Positions 1-7,069 of a DNA stretch of 37,980 bases are shown here, piece after piece. Position numbers and translations under genes: made by a program. Position 1 is the first letter of the stretch. Each line of letters opens with the position of its first letter. Below the pieces are notes generated by a model that saw only the letters and a program-made list of their open reading frames with translations, had not been told where the DNA came from and ran no database searches. Origin of the DNA: Candidatus Avelusimicrobium pecoris (GTDB lineage: Bacteria > Elusimicrobiota > Elusimicrobia > Elusimicrobiales > Elusimicrobiaceae); contig CACWMG010000009.1 of the NCBI GenBank assembly GCA_902761975.1, forward strand, positions 1 to 37,980. The letters run 5' to 3'.

Positions 1-717
1 ATATTCCTCCTGGTACGTATTATTTGTTGCCTTGTCCGTTGATACGCATTCACCGTCCACTATTTGCCCATACTCAGCGCGACATCTTGTCACGGTGCCT
101 TTCTTTTCGTTCACAAAACACTCATAGCCGTCCGGGCAGTTCTCTGCCTGCGCTTGTAATTTGGCAAGCGTTTCTGCATCCAATTCCACATCGGGCTCTT
201 CCTCTTCCGTTCCCGTATCGGCTTTGTTCCCGGTGCCACTCAATACGTATGTTATAAAATTAGAAGTTAAGGTTTCCCCTATTTCTTTCGTGGCCCCTAA
301 ACTTCTACAAATTTTTTCCGCACTTGTGTCATCTTTTAAGGCTTCACAGTGGATTTCATCAGGGAACTGTTCACTGTGTTTTTGGTATATCACATAATGC
401 AGTTGTGGTATATCGGTGCGTTGGGCCAGCACATAATCGTATCCGTCTTTTTCACTTAAGGTTACAGATGTATTTTCTGCCGTTGTGGGGGTAACATCTA
501 ATTCATCTGTTCCCAAGGCATACATATTTTTACCCAAGTAATATACTTCCTGTGCATCTGCTACGGCCTTTGCCATCGGCATTACGGTACTAAACCGGCT
601 TTTAAGTACCGCTTGCTTATATTGCGGCCAAGCTACGGCAGCTAATACCGCAATAATGATGACTACCACTAACAACTCAATAAGCGTGAAACCCCGCCGG
701 GTGTTTGGGTGTGTCAT
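1..717 (-). CDS. type IV pilin-like protein (partial, 3' end beyond window)
   Basis: The minus-strand frame is open from an ATG at 717 to the left edge (239 codons, no stop), so the C-terminus is missing. The N-terminus reads MTHPNTRRG followed by FTLIELLVVVIII, a class III (type IV pilin) signal: a short basic leader, Gly at -1, Phe at +1 and Glu at +5 before a hydrophobic helix. Prepilin peptidase would cut after residue 9. The helix continues through AVLAAVAWPQY, as in major and minor pilins and pseudopilins. The remaining roughly 200 residues are globular, acidic and rich in cysteines (at least ten seen), which suggests disulfide stabilisation. A good ribosome binding site, TAAGGAGTG, lies just upstream of the ATG. 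Whether it is a major pilin, minor pilin or secretion pseudopilin cannot be told from this fragment. No pilus assembly genes are nearby. Confidence 0.88.
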   Translation of the reverse strand, partial: MTHPNTRRGFTLIELLVVVIIIAVLAAVAWPQYKQAVLKSRFSTVMPMAKAVADAQEVYYLGKNMYALGTDELDVTPTTAENTSVTLSEKDGYDYVLAQRTDIPQLHYVIYQKHSEQFPDEIHCEALKDDTSAEKICRSLGATKEIGETLTSNFITYVLSGTGNKADTGTEEEEPDVELDAETLAKLQAQAENCPDGYECFVNEKKGTVTRCRAEYGQIVDGECVSTDKATNNTYQEEY

Positions 718-787
718 ATACACTCCTTACAAGTTAATTTCAATTTGCCCTGTTTGGAGTGCATACAAAACGGCCGCCCTCTTTGTG

Positions 788-945
788 CCTTCTCAAGTGT
801 CACAACGAAAACAGCCGGGTCTTGCGCCAATAACCGACGCAAAACTATATACGCACAGGGGGATATCCCCCGTGCTTAGATGGCTGTTTTTGGACTTGAG
901 AAGGATTTTGGAAATTCCAAAATACGTTCCGTATTCTACATACGG
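788..945 (-). ncRNA. candidate structured RNA or leader upstream of pilin
   Basis: This region lies between the divergent genes starting at 717 (-) and 1131 (+). A closing stem CCTTCTCAAGT (788-798) / ACTTGAGAAGG (894-904) encloses a second stem AAAACAGCC (808-816) / GGCTGTTTT (882-890). The inner loop holds a hairpin TTGCG (822-826) / CGCAA (838-842) and the palindrome GGGGGATATCCCCC (858-871). Two more hairpins follow: ATTTTGGAA (905-913) / TTCCAAAAT (915-923) and CCGTAT (929-934) / ATACGG (940-945). The nesting resembles a branched RNA. Read on the minus strand it would be a 5' leader of the pilin. No known riboswitch class was recognised, and transcription and strand are inferred. The rest of 718-1130 holds only the promoter of the next operon. 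Confidence 0.4.
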
Positions 946-1040
946 CTCCAAAAACAATTCAAATTGTATTTATAGTATAATAAAAATTCCTGCTAAAACC
1001 AACCAATTTTTGTCCAACGCAAACTAACTAAAATTTTCCC

Positions 1041-1068
1041 TTTACGGTGGGCGCAAATATGCTACAAT
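1041..1068 (+). promoter_or_regulatory. promoter of the DUF4912-branching enzyme operon
   Basis: There is a -35-like TTTACG at 1041-1046, a 16-bp spacer and an extended -10 TGCTACAAT at 1060-1068. The start codon at 1131 is preceded by the Shine-Dalgarno-like run AGGGGGAAAGGG. The call rests on motif match only. Confidence 0.5.
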
Positions 1069-1130
1069 GTATCTGGTAGAATTTGCGCCTATTTTTATCA
1101 ATACAAATTTATTTTTAGGGGGAAAGGGTT

Positions 1131-1997
1131 ATGGCAAGCAATTTGTCTTCAGGTTCACTACTTAAACCGCTCGTGCAGAGCCGCCAAACCGAGGCGGATA
1201 TTCCGTCCGGCTATGGCAAAACGGAAAGCTATCTTTTACCCAAAGATCCGGCTTGGATGTTTTTGTTTTGGGAAATTACCCAAAGCACTATTGACTATTT
1301 AAAAAGCCAATTTGGCGCGGCGTTAAACACGGCCCGCACCATTATCCGCTTGCACGACGTAACCGGCGTGACGCTTTTTAACGGTTCCAACTCTGTAAAA
1401 TACTACGATATGCCCGTTATTTTTGAGGCCAAAAGCTGGTATATCAACGCGCCCGAATCGGGCCGCGCATATATTGCCGACCTGGGGTATTTAACCGACG
1501 ACGGCCGCTTTATTTTAGTTACCCGCTCGAATGCCACCGCTATCCCGCCTGGCCGCGTGTCCAACGTGATTGACGACAAATGGATGATTGTAGAGGGCGA
1601 TTTTCAAAAACTCTTAAAACTCTCCGGGGCCGATTACATTGGCCTGGGGGCTAGCGAGCTGATGCAAGTAGTCGGCCAACGTTGGAAATTGACCGAGTTG
1701 ACCCCCTCCGGCGCACCGTCTTCGTGGTCGTCCTTTGCCTTGCACTTAGACAAAGTGCAAGAGGACGAGGACATTTGGCTCAATGCCGATTGTGAAATTA
1801 CCATTTACGGCTCCGCCTCTAAAAACGCCATTGTTACCATTAACGGCCAAGAAATTGAACTCAAAGACGGTAAATTTACCATTCACCGCCATTTATCCGC
1901 GGGAGACGTGATTGATTTGCCCATCCATGCGCGCAACCAAAAAGGCGACAAAACGCGCCACGTGGACATCAAAGCCGTGCGCGAACCGGGGAAATAA
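1131..1997 (+). CDS. DUF4912 domain protein
   Basis: This 288-residue protein has no signal peptide. Residues about 30-150 match the DUF4912 pattern: a lead such as GYGKTESYLLPKDPAWMF, then FWEI, an IIRLHDVT strand, and a tail ending in YIADLGY and FILVTRSN. DUF4912 proteins are poorly characterised; the domain is often encoded beside glycogen or glucan enzymes, as here. The C-terminal part (about 215-288) reads as beta-rich, with NADCEITIYGSASKNAIVTI, and could be a carbohydrate-binding or Ig-like fold. It is followed after 2 nt by the GH57 branching enzyme, so the two are almost certainly co-transcribed and probably work on the same polymer. The ATG at 1131 follows a strong GGGGGAAAGGG ribosome binding site. 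The family assignment is fairly firm; the role in glucan metabolism is inferred from context. Confidence 0.8.
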   Translation: MASNLSSGSLLKPLVQSRQTEADIPSGYGKTESYLLPKDPAWMFLFWEITQSTIDYLKSQFGAALNTARTIIRLHDVTGVTLFNGSNSVKYYDMPVIFEAKSWYINAPESGRAYIADLGYLTDDGRFILVTRSNATAIPPGRVSNVIDDKWMIVEGDFQKLLKLSGADYIGLGASELMQVVGQRWKLTELTPSGAPSSWSSFALHLDKVQEDEDIWLNADCEITIYGSASKNAIVTINGQEIELKDGKFTIHRHLSAGDVIDLPIHARNQKGDKTRHVDIKAVREPGK

Positions 1998-1999
1998 AT

Positions 2000-3622
2000 A
2001 TGGGACAAGAAAAGGGTTACTTAGCACTGGTACTCCATGCGCATTTGCCGTTTATCAAGCACCCGGAATACCCGGACTTTTTAGAAGAAGATTGGTTCTA
2101 TGAAGCCATGGTGGAGACGTACATCCCCCTTCTTAATGTATTTGAAAAACTGACCGAAGAAGGGTGCGATTTCCGCCTTACTATGTCCCTCACGCCGCCG
2201 CTGTGCAACATGATGGAGGACCCGCTTTTAATTGACCGTTTCCGCCATTATTTAAACCAGCGCGTGGAACTTTCCGCCAAGGAAATTGAGCGCACCCGCG
2301 GCACCGAATTTGAGGGCGTGGCCCACATGTATTACGACAAATTCCGCCGCTACCAGGATTTGTTTGAAAACCGCTACCACGGCCACGTGTTGCAAGGTTT
2401 CAAAAAATTCCAGGATATGGGCAAGTTGGAAATTATTACTTGTTGCGCCACGCACGGGTATTTACCCTTAATGGTGCACAAAGAAAGCGTCAACGCCCAA
2501 ATTAAAATTGCCGCCAACGACTACCGTAGCCGCTTTGGCCGCAGCCCGCGCGGGATTTGGCTGGCCGAATGTGCCTACAACCCCGGTGACGATAAATTTT
2601 TGCGCGAAGAAGGCATCCGTTTCTTTTTTACCGAATCGCACGGTATTTTACACGGCACGCCGCGCCCCAAATACGGCGTATATGCCCCCGTCTATTGCCC
2701 CGAAACGGGCGTCGCCGCCTTTGCGCGCGATATGGAATCGGCCCAACAAGTATGGAGTGCCGACTCCGGCTACCCCGGCGATCCCCGCTACCGCGAATTT
2801 TACCGCGATTTGGGCTACGATTGCGACTACGACTATATTAAGCCCTATCTCCATTCCGACGGCGTACGCCGCAACATTGGCATGAAATACCACAAAATTA
2901 CCGGCAAGGTAGCCCTGAACCAAAAACAGGCCTACAACCCCTGGGAAGCGCGCGACGTAGCCGCCCAACACGCCGGTAACTTTATGTTCAACCGCCAAAA
3001 ACAAGTGGAGTATTTAAGCACCCTTATTGACCGCAAGCCGCTCGTCGTTTCTATGTACGACGCCGAGCTCTACGGCCACTGGTGGTACGAAGGGATTGAT
3101 TTCTTGGAGTTTTTATTCAAAAAAATCTATTACGACCAGGACGAAATTAAGCTCATCACCCCCATGGAATATTTGCAAATGTACCCGGAAAACCAAGTGG
3201 TACAACCGTCTATGTCCAGCTGGGGCGACAAAGGCTACCACGACGTGTGGCTTAATAGCGGTAACGACTGGATTTACCGCCACTTAATTAAATCGGCCGA
3301 GCGTATGATGGAACTGGCCAACCGCTTCCCGGACGCACAGGGCTTACTGCGCCGTGCCTTAAACCAACTGGCGCGCGAACTGGTGCTCATGCAATCGTCC
3401 GACTGGGCATTTTTAATGACCACGGGCACCGCCAAGGAATATTCCACCAAACGCACCAAAGACCACATCAAACGGTTTAACGAGCTCTACGAGCAAATTA
3501 TCGGCAACCGCATAGATGAGGGCTACGTGTATAACCTGGAAATGCGCGACTCTATTTTCCAACAAATGGACTACCGCGTGTACAGCAGTGCCGAAAAAGA
3601 AAAAGTACTGGCCAAGTATTAA
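2000..3622 (+). CDS. GH57 1,4-alpha-glucan branching enzyme
   Basis: This 540-residue cytoplasmic enzyme belongs to glycoside hydrolase family 57, DUF1957 branch. It should form alpha-1,6 branches in glycogen-like glucan. Conserved regions are visible in order: HAHLPF (residues 13-18), a CCATHGYLPL segment near 148-157, the nucleophile motif WLAECAY with Glu190, the acid/base motif MYDAELYGHWWYEG with Asp354, and a WGDKGYHDVWLN segment near 404-415. The C-terminal ~120 residues form the helical domain common in thermophile-type branching enzymes. Length fits the family (about 520-560). It follows the DUF4912 gene with a 2-nt gap and the pair ends at a strong terminator. This enzyme substitutes for the GH13 GlgB type. 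GH57 members also include amylopullulanases and amylases, but the motifs and domain layout favour branching. Confidence 0.88.
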   Translation: MGQEKGYLALVLHAHLPFIKHPEYPDFLEEDWFYEAMVETYIPLLNVFEKLTEEGCDFRLTMSLTPPLCNMMEDPLLIDRFRHYLNQRVELSAKEIERTRGTEFEGVAHMYYDKFRRYQDLFENRYHGHVLQGFKKFQDMGKLEIITCCATHGYLPLMVHKESVNAQIKIAANDYRSRFGRSPRGIWLAECAYNPGDDKFLREEGIRFFFTESHGILHGTPRPKYGVYAPVYCPETGVAAFARDMESAQQVWSADSGYPGDPRYREFYRDLGYDCDYDYIKPYLHSDGVRRNIGMKYHKITGKVALNQKQAYNPWEARDVAAQHAGNFMFNRQKQVEYLSTLIDRKPLVVSMYDAELYGHWWYEGIDFLEFLFKKIYYDQDEIKLITPMEYLQMYPENQVVQPSMSSWGDKGYHDVWLNSGNDWIYRHLIKSAERMMELANRFPDAQGLLRRALNQLARELVLMQSSDWAFLMTTGTAKEYSTKRTKDHIKRFNELYEQIIGNRIDEGYVYNLEMRDSIFQQMDYRVYSSAEKEKVLAKY

Positions 3623-3637
3623 AAAATTAAGTATGAG

Positions 3638-3669
3638 AAAACCGCCCCTCTTTAAAAGGGGCGGTTTTT
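3638..3669. terminator. bidirectional Rho-independent terminator
   Basis: The stem AAAACCGCCCC (3638-3648) / GGGGCGGTTTT (3658-3668) is a perfect 11 bp. It has T-runs in both orientations and sits between the convergent branching enzyme gene (+) and pilin gene (-), so it probably serves both. Confidence 0.9.
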
Positions 3670-3684
3670 AATTTTCAAATTTCT

Positions 3685-4197
3685 TTATGGTAAACGGAAA
3701 CATGTTCCTTCGTCTTTACCATTACAAGCACTAGAAGGAACACCTCCTAACGATTTACATAACGAAGTATATTTAACATCTCCGCCATTTTCAACATGGC
3801 AAAACCATGCATTCAAGTCATTGTAATAGGCTAATGTATATAAAAGATTTCCATTAGAAACCCGAAACGCATGCGGATTGCCACTGTTTAATAGTCCTAC
3901 TTGAAAATATTTGGTTTGACGGAAAGGATGAACGGTGGAAGTTACAATACACTCTACGTCCGTTCCTGGTATTTCTATATCCAGCTCATCTAAAGCAGGA
4001 TTAGGAACTTCCGAATTAGACATTCTATAAATATCCCTCGCTTGCTTTAAGTTTTTTATTAAAATAAAGGCTTCTGTAGCACGTGCTTTTTCCACTGCTT
4101 TTTGGTACTGCGGCACGGCCACCGCCGCTAAAATGCCAATAATTAAAACAACCACTAACAACTCTATAAGCGTAAACGCTTTTACTTTACTTAACAT
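3685..4197 (-). CDS. type IV pilin-like protein
   Basis: This is a 170-residue prepilin. The ATG at 4197 was chosen over an upstream ATG at 4239 because AGGAGG (4202-4207) sits just before it and it gives a normal short leader, MLSKVKA. Mature protein starts FTLIELLVVVLIIGILAAVA, with Glu at +5, followed by PQYQKAVEKAR: a standard pilin N-terminal helix. Residue -1 is Ala instead of the usual Gly; Ala is tolerated at lower efficiency in studied prepilin peptidases. The C-terminal domain is small, with Cys pairs in its last third (WFCHVE, SLCKSLGGVPSSAC, GTCFRLP), as in disulfide-looped pilins. It stands alone, convergent with the branching enzyme gene. A candidate phase-variable promoter lies upstream. 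It may be a minor pilin or pseudopilin; the exact role is unknown. Confidence 0.9.
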   Translation of the reverse strand: MLSKVKAFTLIELLVVVLIIGILAAVAVPQYQKAVEKARATEAFILIKNLKQARDIYRMSNSEVPNPALDELDIEIPGTDVECIVTSTVHPFRQTKYFQVGLLNSGNPHAFRVSNGNLLYTLAYYNDLNAWFCHVENGGDVKYTSLCKSLGGVPSSACNGKDEGTCFRLP

Positions 4198-4229
4198 AAT
4201 ACCTCCTAGTACGTTCGTCGTACGGTACC

Positions 4230-4256
4230 ATGATAACAAAAAAAAAAACGAGTCAA
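4230..4256 (-). promoter_or_regulatory. pilin promoter with T11 tract in the spacer
   Basis: On the minus strand a -35 TTGACT (4256-4251) and a -10 TATCAT (4235-4230) are separated by 15 nt. The spacer consists mostly of an uninterrupted run of 11 T (plus-strand A run 4238-4248). A 15-nt spacer is shorter than the usual 17, so a change in tract length would alter promoter strength. Confidence 0.5.
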
Positions 4257-4305
4257 GGCTTTTTGGGGGACACTTTTTCCCCCTCTCTGCGGTGCTAACG
4301 CACTC

Positions 4306-4334
4306 GTTCTCCCCCTCCAGGGGGGGAGAGAAAC
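4306..4334. repeat. G/C-rich hairpin in the pilin upstream region
   Basis: TTCTCCCCC and GGGGGGGAGAGAA face each other around a short loop, forming a strong stem. It lies in the 255-bp gap between the pilin start and the next gene. It may end transcription entering from either side, but it lacks a clean T-run. Confidence 0.4.
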
Positions 4335-4348
4335 AACATCACATAGTG

Positions 4349-4368
4349 TAACAGCGCGTCCGCTGTTA
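4349..4368. repeat. TAACAGCG palindrome, copy 1
   Basis: TAACAGCG (4349-4356) and CGCTGTTA (4361-4368) form an 8-bp stem around CGTC. It is followed by ATTTATACC. A related sequence lies at 26968, beside the third pilin gene, with the loop inverted to GACG. Function unknown. Confidence 0.45.
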
Positions 4369-4452
4369 ATTTATACCTAGTACCAAAGGCCCACCCGCTC
4401 CTAGGCCCAAAGACCCTCGTTTTTCCCCCCACTTTCTTACTATCATATAAGT

Positions 4453-5700
4453 ATGAAAACAACGAACTTATTTACAAAAACAGCCCTAGCCGCCTTGTGC
4501 TTGGGCACTGCTATTACCTGTTTTGCCCAAGGCAAAAACTTAGCCAAAGGCACCGCGGAGGGCTTATTTAAAGCGCCGCGCACTGCACAAGGGACGATTC
4601 AACGCTTTGTATTTCCGCAATCCTCGGTAAGAAATATACGTGCCGGTATTGCGGCCGGCAAATTGGAACGCCAAGTACTCCCGGCTGCAAACTCCTTGTT
4701 ACCCAAAGCTGCCAAGGTGCAGGGAAGCACATTTCAAAATACCCGGCTAACGGCAGAATTTCCTATAGAAAAGGAAGTATTAGTTAAACTACTGCAAGAA
4801 GAAAAATTTTATGCGCCCGAAATTGATGCCGGCCGGGCTATCCGTGAGCAAATTTTAAACATTCACGTACTTACGGACGAAGGCCAAATCCAACTGGCGC
4901 AAGCTATCCACTCCGGTATTGTCAATCACACGCTTAAGGCCAACTTATTGCAAAACCTGGAAAACTTTGATATTTACAATATGGCACTGGATTTAACCGA
5001 CTATTTTAGCCTGGATAAACCCTTTGAAGAAGCCGCCTTTGATTATACCCTGCGCCACCCGCACCAAATGAACTTAAACTTGCGCCGCTTGATGTATAAC
5101 CCGCTGGTAGACGACGGCGTTAAAAACCGGCTTAAGTATTTCTTGGAAGCTCCGGAGTTAGTGCCCGCAGAACACGATGCCTTCCGCACCGCTATCCGTA
5201 CCGCTCACTTGCAATACGTAGAGCGCAAAAATGCGGCTCAGCTTTCGCAGGTCATCCAAACACAAGTAGCGTATTACAAAGACTTGGCCGCCCGTTTAGA
5301 CAAATTCATTGTCCTACATAACGGCCGCCAACCTAAGTGGAACACCAAAGATCTGCATGAGCAAAATTTGTTTAACGAATTTGAAGAGCTTACCCGCAAC
5401 GATTTTGTCAACCAGTTCCACCCCATTATCCCGCTACGCAGACAACTGCAAGTAATTTGGGATACTGCCAAAGGGCCTACCCTTTTATCCATGCAAGATA
5501 CCATCAAATTGTTTGAAGAGTTTGTAAAAACGACTCATCGCCGCTATCCGGCTCCGCTCATGCAACCGCTGGATCCGGGGGAAATCCCCTTTGGAGAGGA
5601 AGAGCTACTGTGGGACAGTTTAAACTTTTGGCGTGTCCATAATGAAGCTGCCATCCACCCGGAACTTGTGCGCATTATAAACCAATACCCGGTTTATTAA
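4453..5700 (+). CDS. secreted protein of unknown function
   Basis: This 415-residue protein has a Sec signal peptide (MKTTNLFTKTALAALCLGTAITCFAQ, cleavage likely after residue 25 or 26). I recognise no family. The rest is hydrophilic and predicted mostly helical, with few cysteines and no transmembrane segment. A segment near residue 290, ARLDKFIVLHNGRQPKW, has the look of small helical modules seen in several lineage-specific secreted proteins, but I cannot name a domain. No Shine-Dalgarno sequence precedes the ATG, and TACTAT (4438-4443) lies 9 nt upstream of it, so the transcript may be leaderless or nearly so. The gene is alone between a pilin (-) and greA (-) and ends at a hairpin. It may be periplasmic or released. 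Confidence 0.75.
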   Translation: MKTTNLFTKTALAALCLGTAITCFAQGKNLAKGTAEGLFKAPRTAQGTIQRFVFPQSSVRNIRAGIAAGKLERQVLPAANSLLPKAAKVQGSTFQNTRLTAEFPIEKEVLVKLLQEEKFYAPEIDAGRAIREQILNIHVLTDEGQIQLAQAIHSGIVNHTLKANLLQNLENFDIYNMALDLTDYFSLDKPFEEAAFDYTLRHPHQMNLNLRRLMYNPLVDDGVKNRLKYFLEAPELVPAEHDAFRTAIRTAHLQYVERKNAAQLSQVIQTQVAYYKDLAARLDKFIVLHNGRQPKWNTKDLHEQNLFNEFEELTRNDFVNQFHPIIPLRRQLQVIWDTAKGPTLLSMQDTIKLFEEFVKTTHRRYPAPLMQPLDPGEIPFGEEELLWDSLNFWRVHNEAAIHPELVRIINQYPVY

Positions 5701-5713
5701 AGCTAGTAACAAC

Positions 5714-5740
5714 AAGGCCCCTCTTACTAAGAGGGGCCTT
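5714..5740. terminator. terminator hairpin between convergent genes
   Basis: AAGGCCCCTCTT (5714-5725) pairs perfectly with AAGAGGGGCCTT (5729-5740) around ACT. T-tracts are short, but the position between the convergent secreted-protein gene and greA fits a bidirectional terminator. Confidence 0.75.
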
Positions 5741-5756
5741 ACTCATTAAAACCGCT

Positions 5757-6230
5757 TTACTTATATTCCAATTTTGTTAGCTTATATTTGCGCGGCCCAC
5801 GGGGCAGTTGTGCTTCAAACACGTCCCCTTCTTTTTTGCCTAGCACCGCATTAGCTAGCGGAGATTTAACCGATAAAAGCCCTTGGTCCGGGTTTGCCTC
5901 GGAAGGACCAACCAGCGTATAGGTAAATTCAAGTTCGGCGGCCTGGTCCACAATAGTGACCGTGGCCCCAATGCGTGCCTCACTTTTATCCACTGTTAAA
6001 TCGTCTGTAATTTCCGCATTACGCAACCGTAGTTCCAACATATTGATACGTTCCAGCGTTTGGGCCTGTTTTTCTTTAGCGGCATGATATTCCGCGTTTT
6101 CTTTCAGGTCTCCCTGGGCGGCGGCGGTGCCAATTTCTTCCGCCAGTTGTGCTTTTACTTCTTTTAAATCTTTGAGTTCTTGCAACAACTCTTCATATTT
6201 TTTACGACTTACATAAAATACTTCTGCCAT
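5757..6230 (-). CDS. greA: transcription elongation factor GreA
   Basis: This 157-residue protein is the usual GreA length. It rescues backtracked RNA polymerase by stimulating transcript cleavage through the secondary channel. The N-terminal coiled coil (about 1-75) carries the acidic tip in GDLKENAEYHAAKE, with Asp41 and Glu44 as the conserved carboxylates. The C-terminal FKBP-like domain follows, with IGATVTIVD and the family signature SPLANAVLGKKEGD, ending in a basic strand. The start is supported by TAAGGAG upstream. It has its own promoter and is monocistronic in this window, convergent with the secreted-protein gene. Nothing unusual is seen. Confidence 0.97.
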   Translation of the reverse strand: MAEVFYVSRKKYEELLQELKDLKEVKAQLAEEIGTAAAQGDLKENAEYHAAKEKQAQTLERINMLELRLRNAEITDDLTVDKSEARIGATVTIVDQAAELEFTYTLVGPSEANPDQGLLSVKSPLANAVLGKKEGDVFEAQLPRGPRKYKLTKLEYK

Positions 6231-6250
6231 ACATTACTCCTTATGCTAAC

Positions 6251-6279
6251 AGTGTACAATTTAAAAAGCCTCATTTCAA
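6251..6279 (-). promoter_or_regulatory. greA promoter
   Basis: Minus strand: -35 TTGAAA (6279-6274), 17-nt spacer, -10 TACACT (6256-6251). The -35 lies where the -35 of the divergent protease promoter would fall, so the two may interfere. Confidence 0.55.
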
Positions 6280-6294
6280 CCACCCTATTTCTTG

Positions 6295-6301
6295 CTATAA
6301 T
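6295..6301 (+). promoter_or_regulatory. extended -10 promoter, leaderless protease gene
   Basis: TGCTATAAT (6293-6301) is a perfect extended -10. It ends 6 nt before the ATG at 6308, so transcription should start at or next to the start codon. No Shine-Dalgarno sequence is present and the -35 is weak. Confidence 0.6.
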
Positions 6302-6307
6302 GAGGGT

Positions 6308-7066
6308 ATGAAAAAATGGGCAGCTGCGTTAGGGGGCATATGGGTAAGCGTGGTGCTTGGGGCACAAACGCACGACCATGTACAAATTGCCCAGCAAAAT
6401 ATGCCGGCGGTAGTTACCGTCAATATGCTTAAAAAAGACGGCAGTACCCACACCGCTACCGGCTTTGTACTTACCCAAGACGGGCTCATTGCCACCAACC
6501 GCCACGTATTGCAAGACACCCTTTACATAAACCTCACCTTTAATAACGGTACCACCTCGGGGGAAGCTACCCCTCTTGCGCAAAGCCTCCAGGCAGACTT
6601 GGCCCTTTTACAGATACAAGCCCAACATTTACCCACCGTCACGCTGGGTGACTCCGCACAGGTGCAACCCGGCCAAACCATTACGGTCATTGGCAACCCG
6701 CGCCGGTTGCAAAATACGGTTACCTCGGGCATTATTAGCCAGTTGCGCACCCAAAAAGACGGTTCTTTGTGGTTTCAAATCAGCGCGCCTATTTCCCCCA
6801 GCTCTAGCGGTAGCCCCGTCTTTGACGCCCACGGCCACGTGATTGCTATTGCCTTTGCCAGCTTAGCCGGAAGTGAAAACCAAAATTTAAATTTTGCGGT
6901 CCCGGTACAGTATTTGCGGGACCTTTTAGCGGCTCAACACATTACACTACCCAAGGACGAGCCCCAAAAGCTTTCCACGCACCCCTTTGTACACCACGTA
7001 CAACAATCGTGGCACATTTTAAAACAACTTTTCCGGCGGTATTTTTCCTCCGGTAATCAAGGATAA
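6308..7066 (+). CDS. exported trypsin-like serine protease (HtrA/Deg-like, no PDZ)
   Basis: This 252-residue protein has a signal peptide (residues 1-19, ending VVLGA). It contains a single trypsin-like domain with a complete triad: His66 in GLIATNRHVL, Asp97 in QADLALLQI, and Ser167 in SPSSSGSPVFD. The serine motif is SSSGSP instead of the usual GNSGGP, but the spacing is kept. The segment IGNPRRLQNTVTSGIIS is typical of the S1C (Deg/HtrA) group. No PDZ domain follows; after the protease domain only ~40 residues remain, so it is a minimal periplasmic or surface protease. The gene is 3 nt upstream of the 661-residue anchored protein, so the pair is an operon and may be functionally linked. 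Substrate unknown. Confidence 0.88.
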   Translation: MKKWAAALGGIWVSVVLGAQTHDHVQIAQQNMPAVVTVNMLKKDGSTHTATGFVLTQDGLIATNRHVLQDTLYINLTFNNGTTSGEATPLAQSLQADLALLQIQAQHLPTVTLGDSAQVQPGQTITVIGNPRRLQNTVTSGIISQLRTQKDGSLWFQISAPISPSSSGSPVFDAHGHVIAIAFASLAGSENQNLNFAVPVQYLRDLLAAQHITLPKDEPQKLSTHPFVHHVQQSWHILKQLFRRYFSSGNQG

Positions 7067-7069
7067 ACA

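Noticed and set aside
821-862. Possible c-di-GMP (GEMM) riboswitch because of GACGCAAA and GCACAGGG
   Set aside because: The two motifs occur in the wrong order and the GEMM stems and tetraloop-receptor are absent.
656-1027. Open reading frame of 123 codons between the first pilin and the DUF4912 gene
   Set aside because: Its first part is antisense to the pilin start and the rest runs through hairpins. It has no ribosome binding site and no protein-like composition.
2648-3004. Antisense reading frame of 118 codons within the branching enzyme gene
   Set aside because: Shadow of a conserved gene with skewed codon use. Catalytic motifs on the plus strand prove the real frame.
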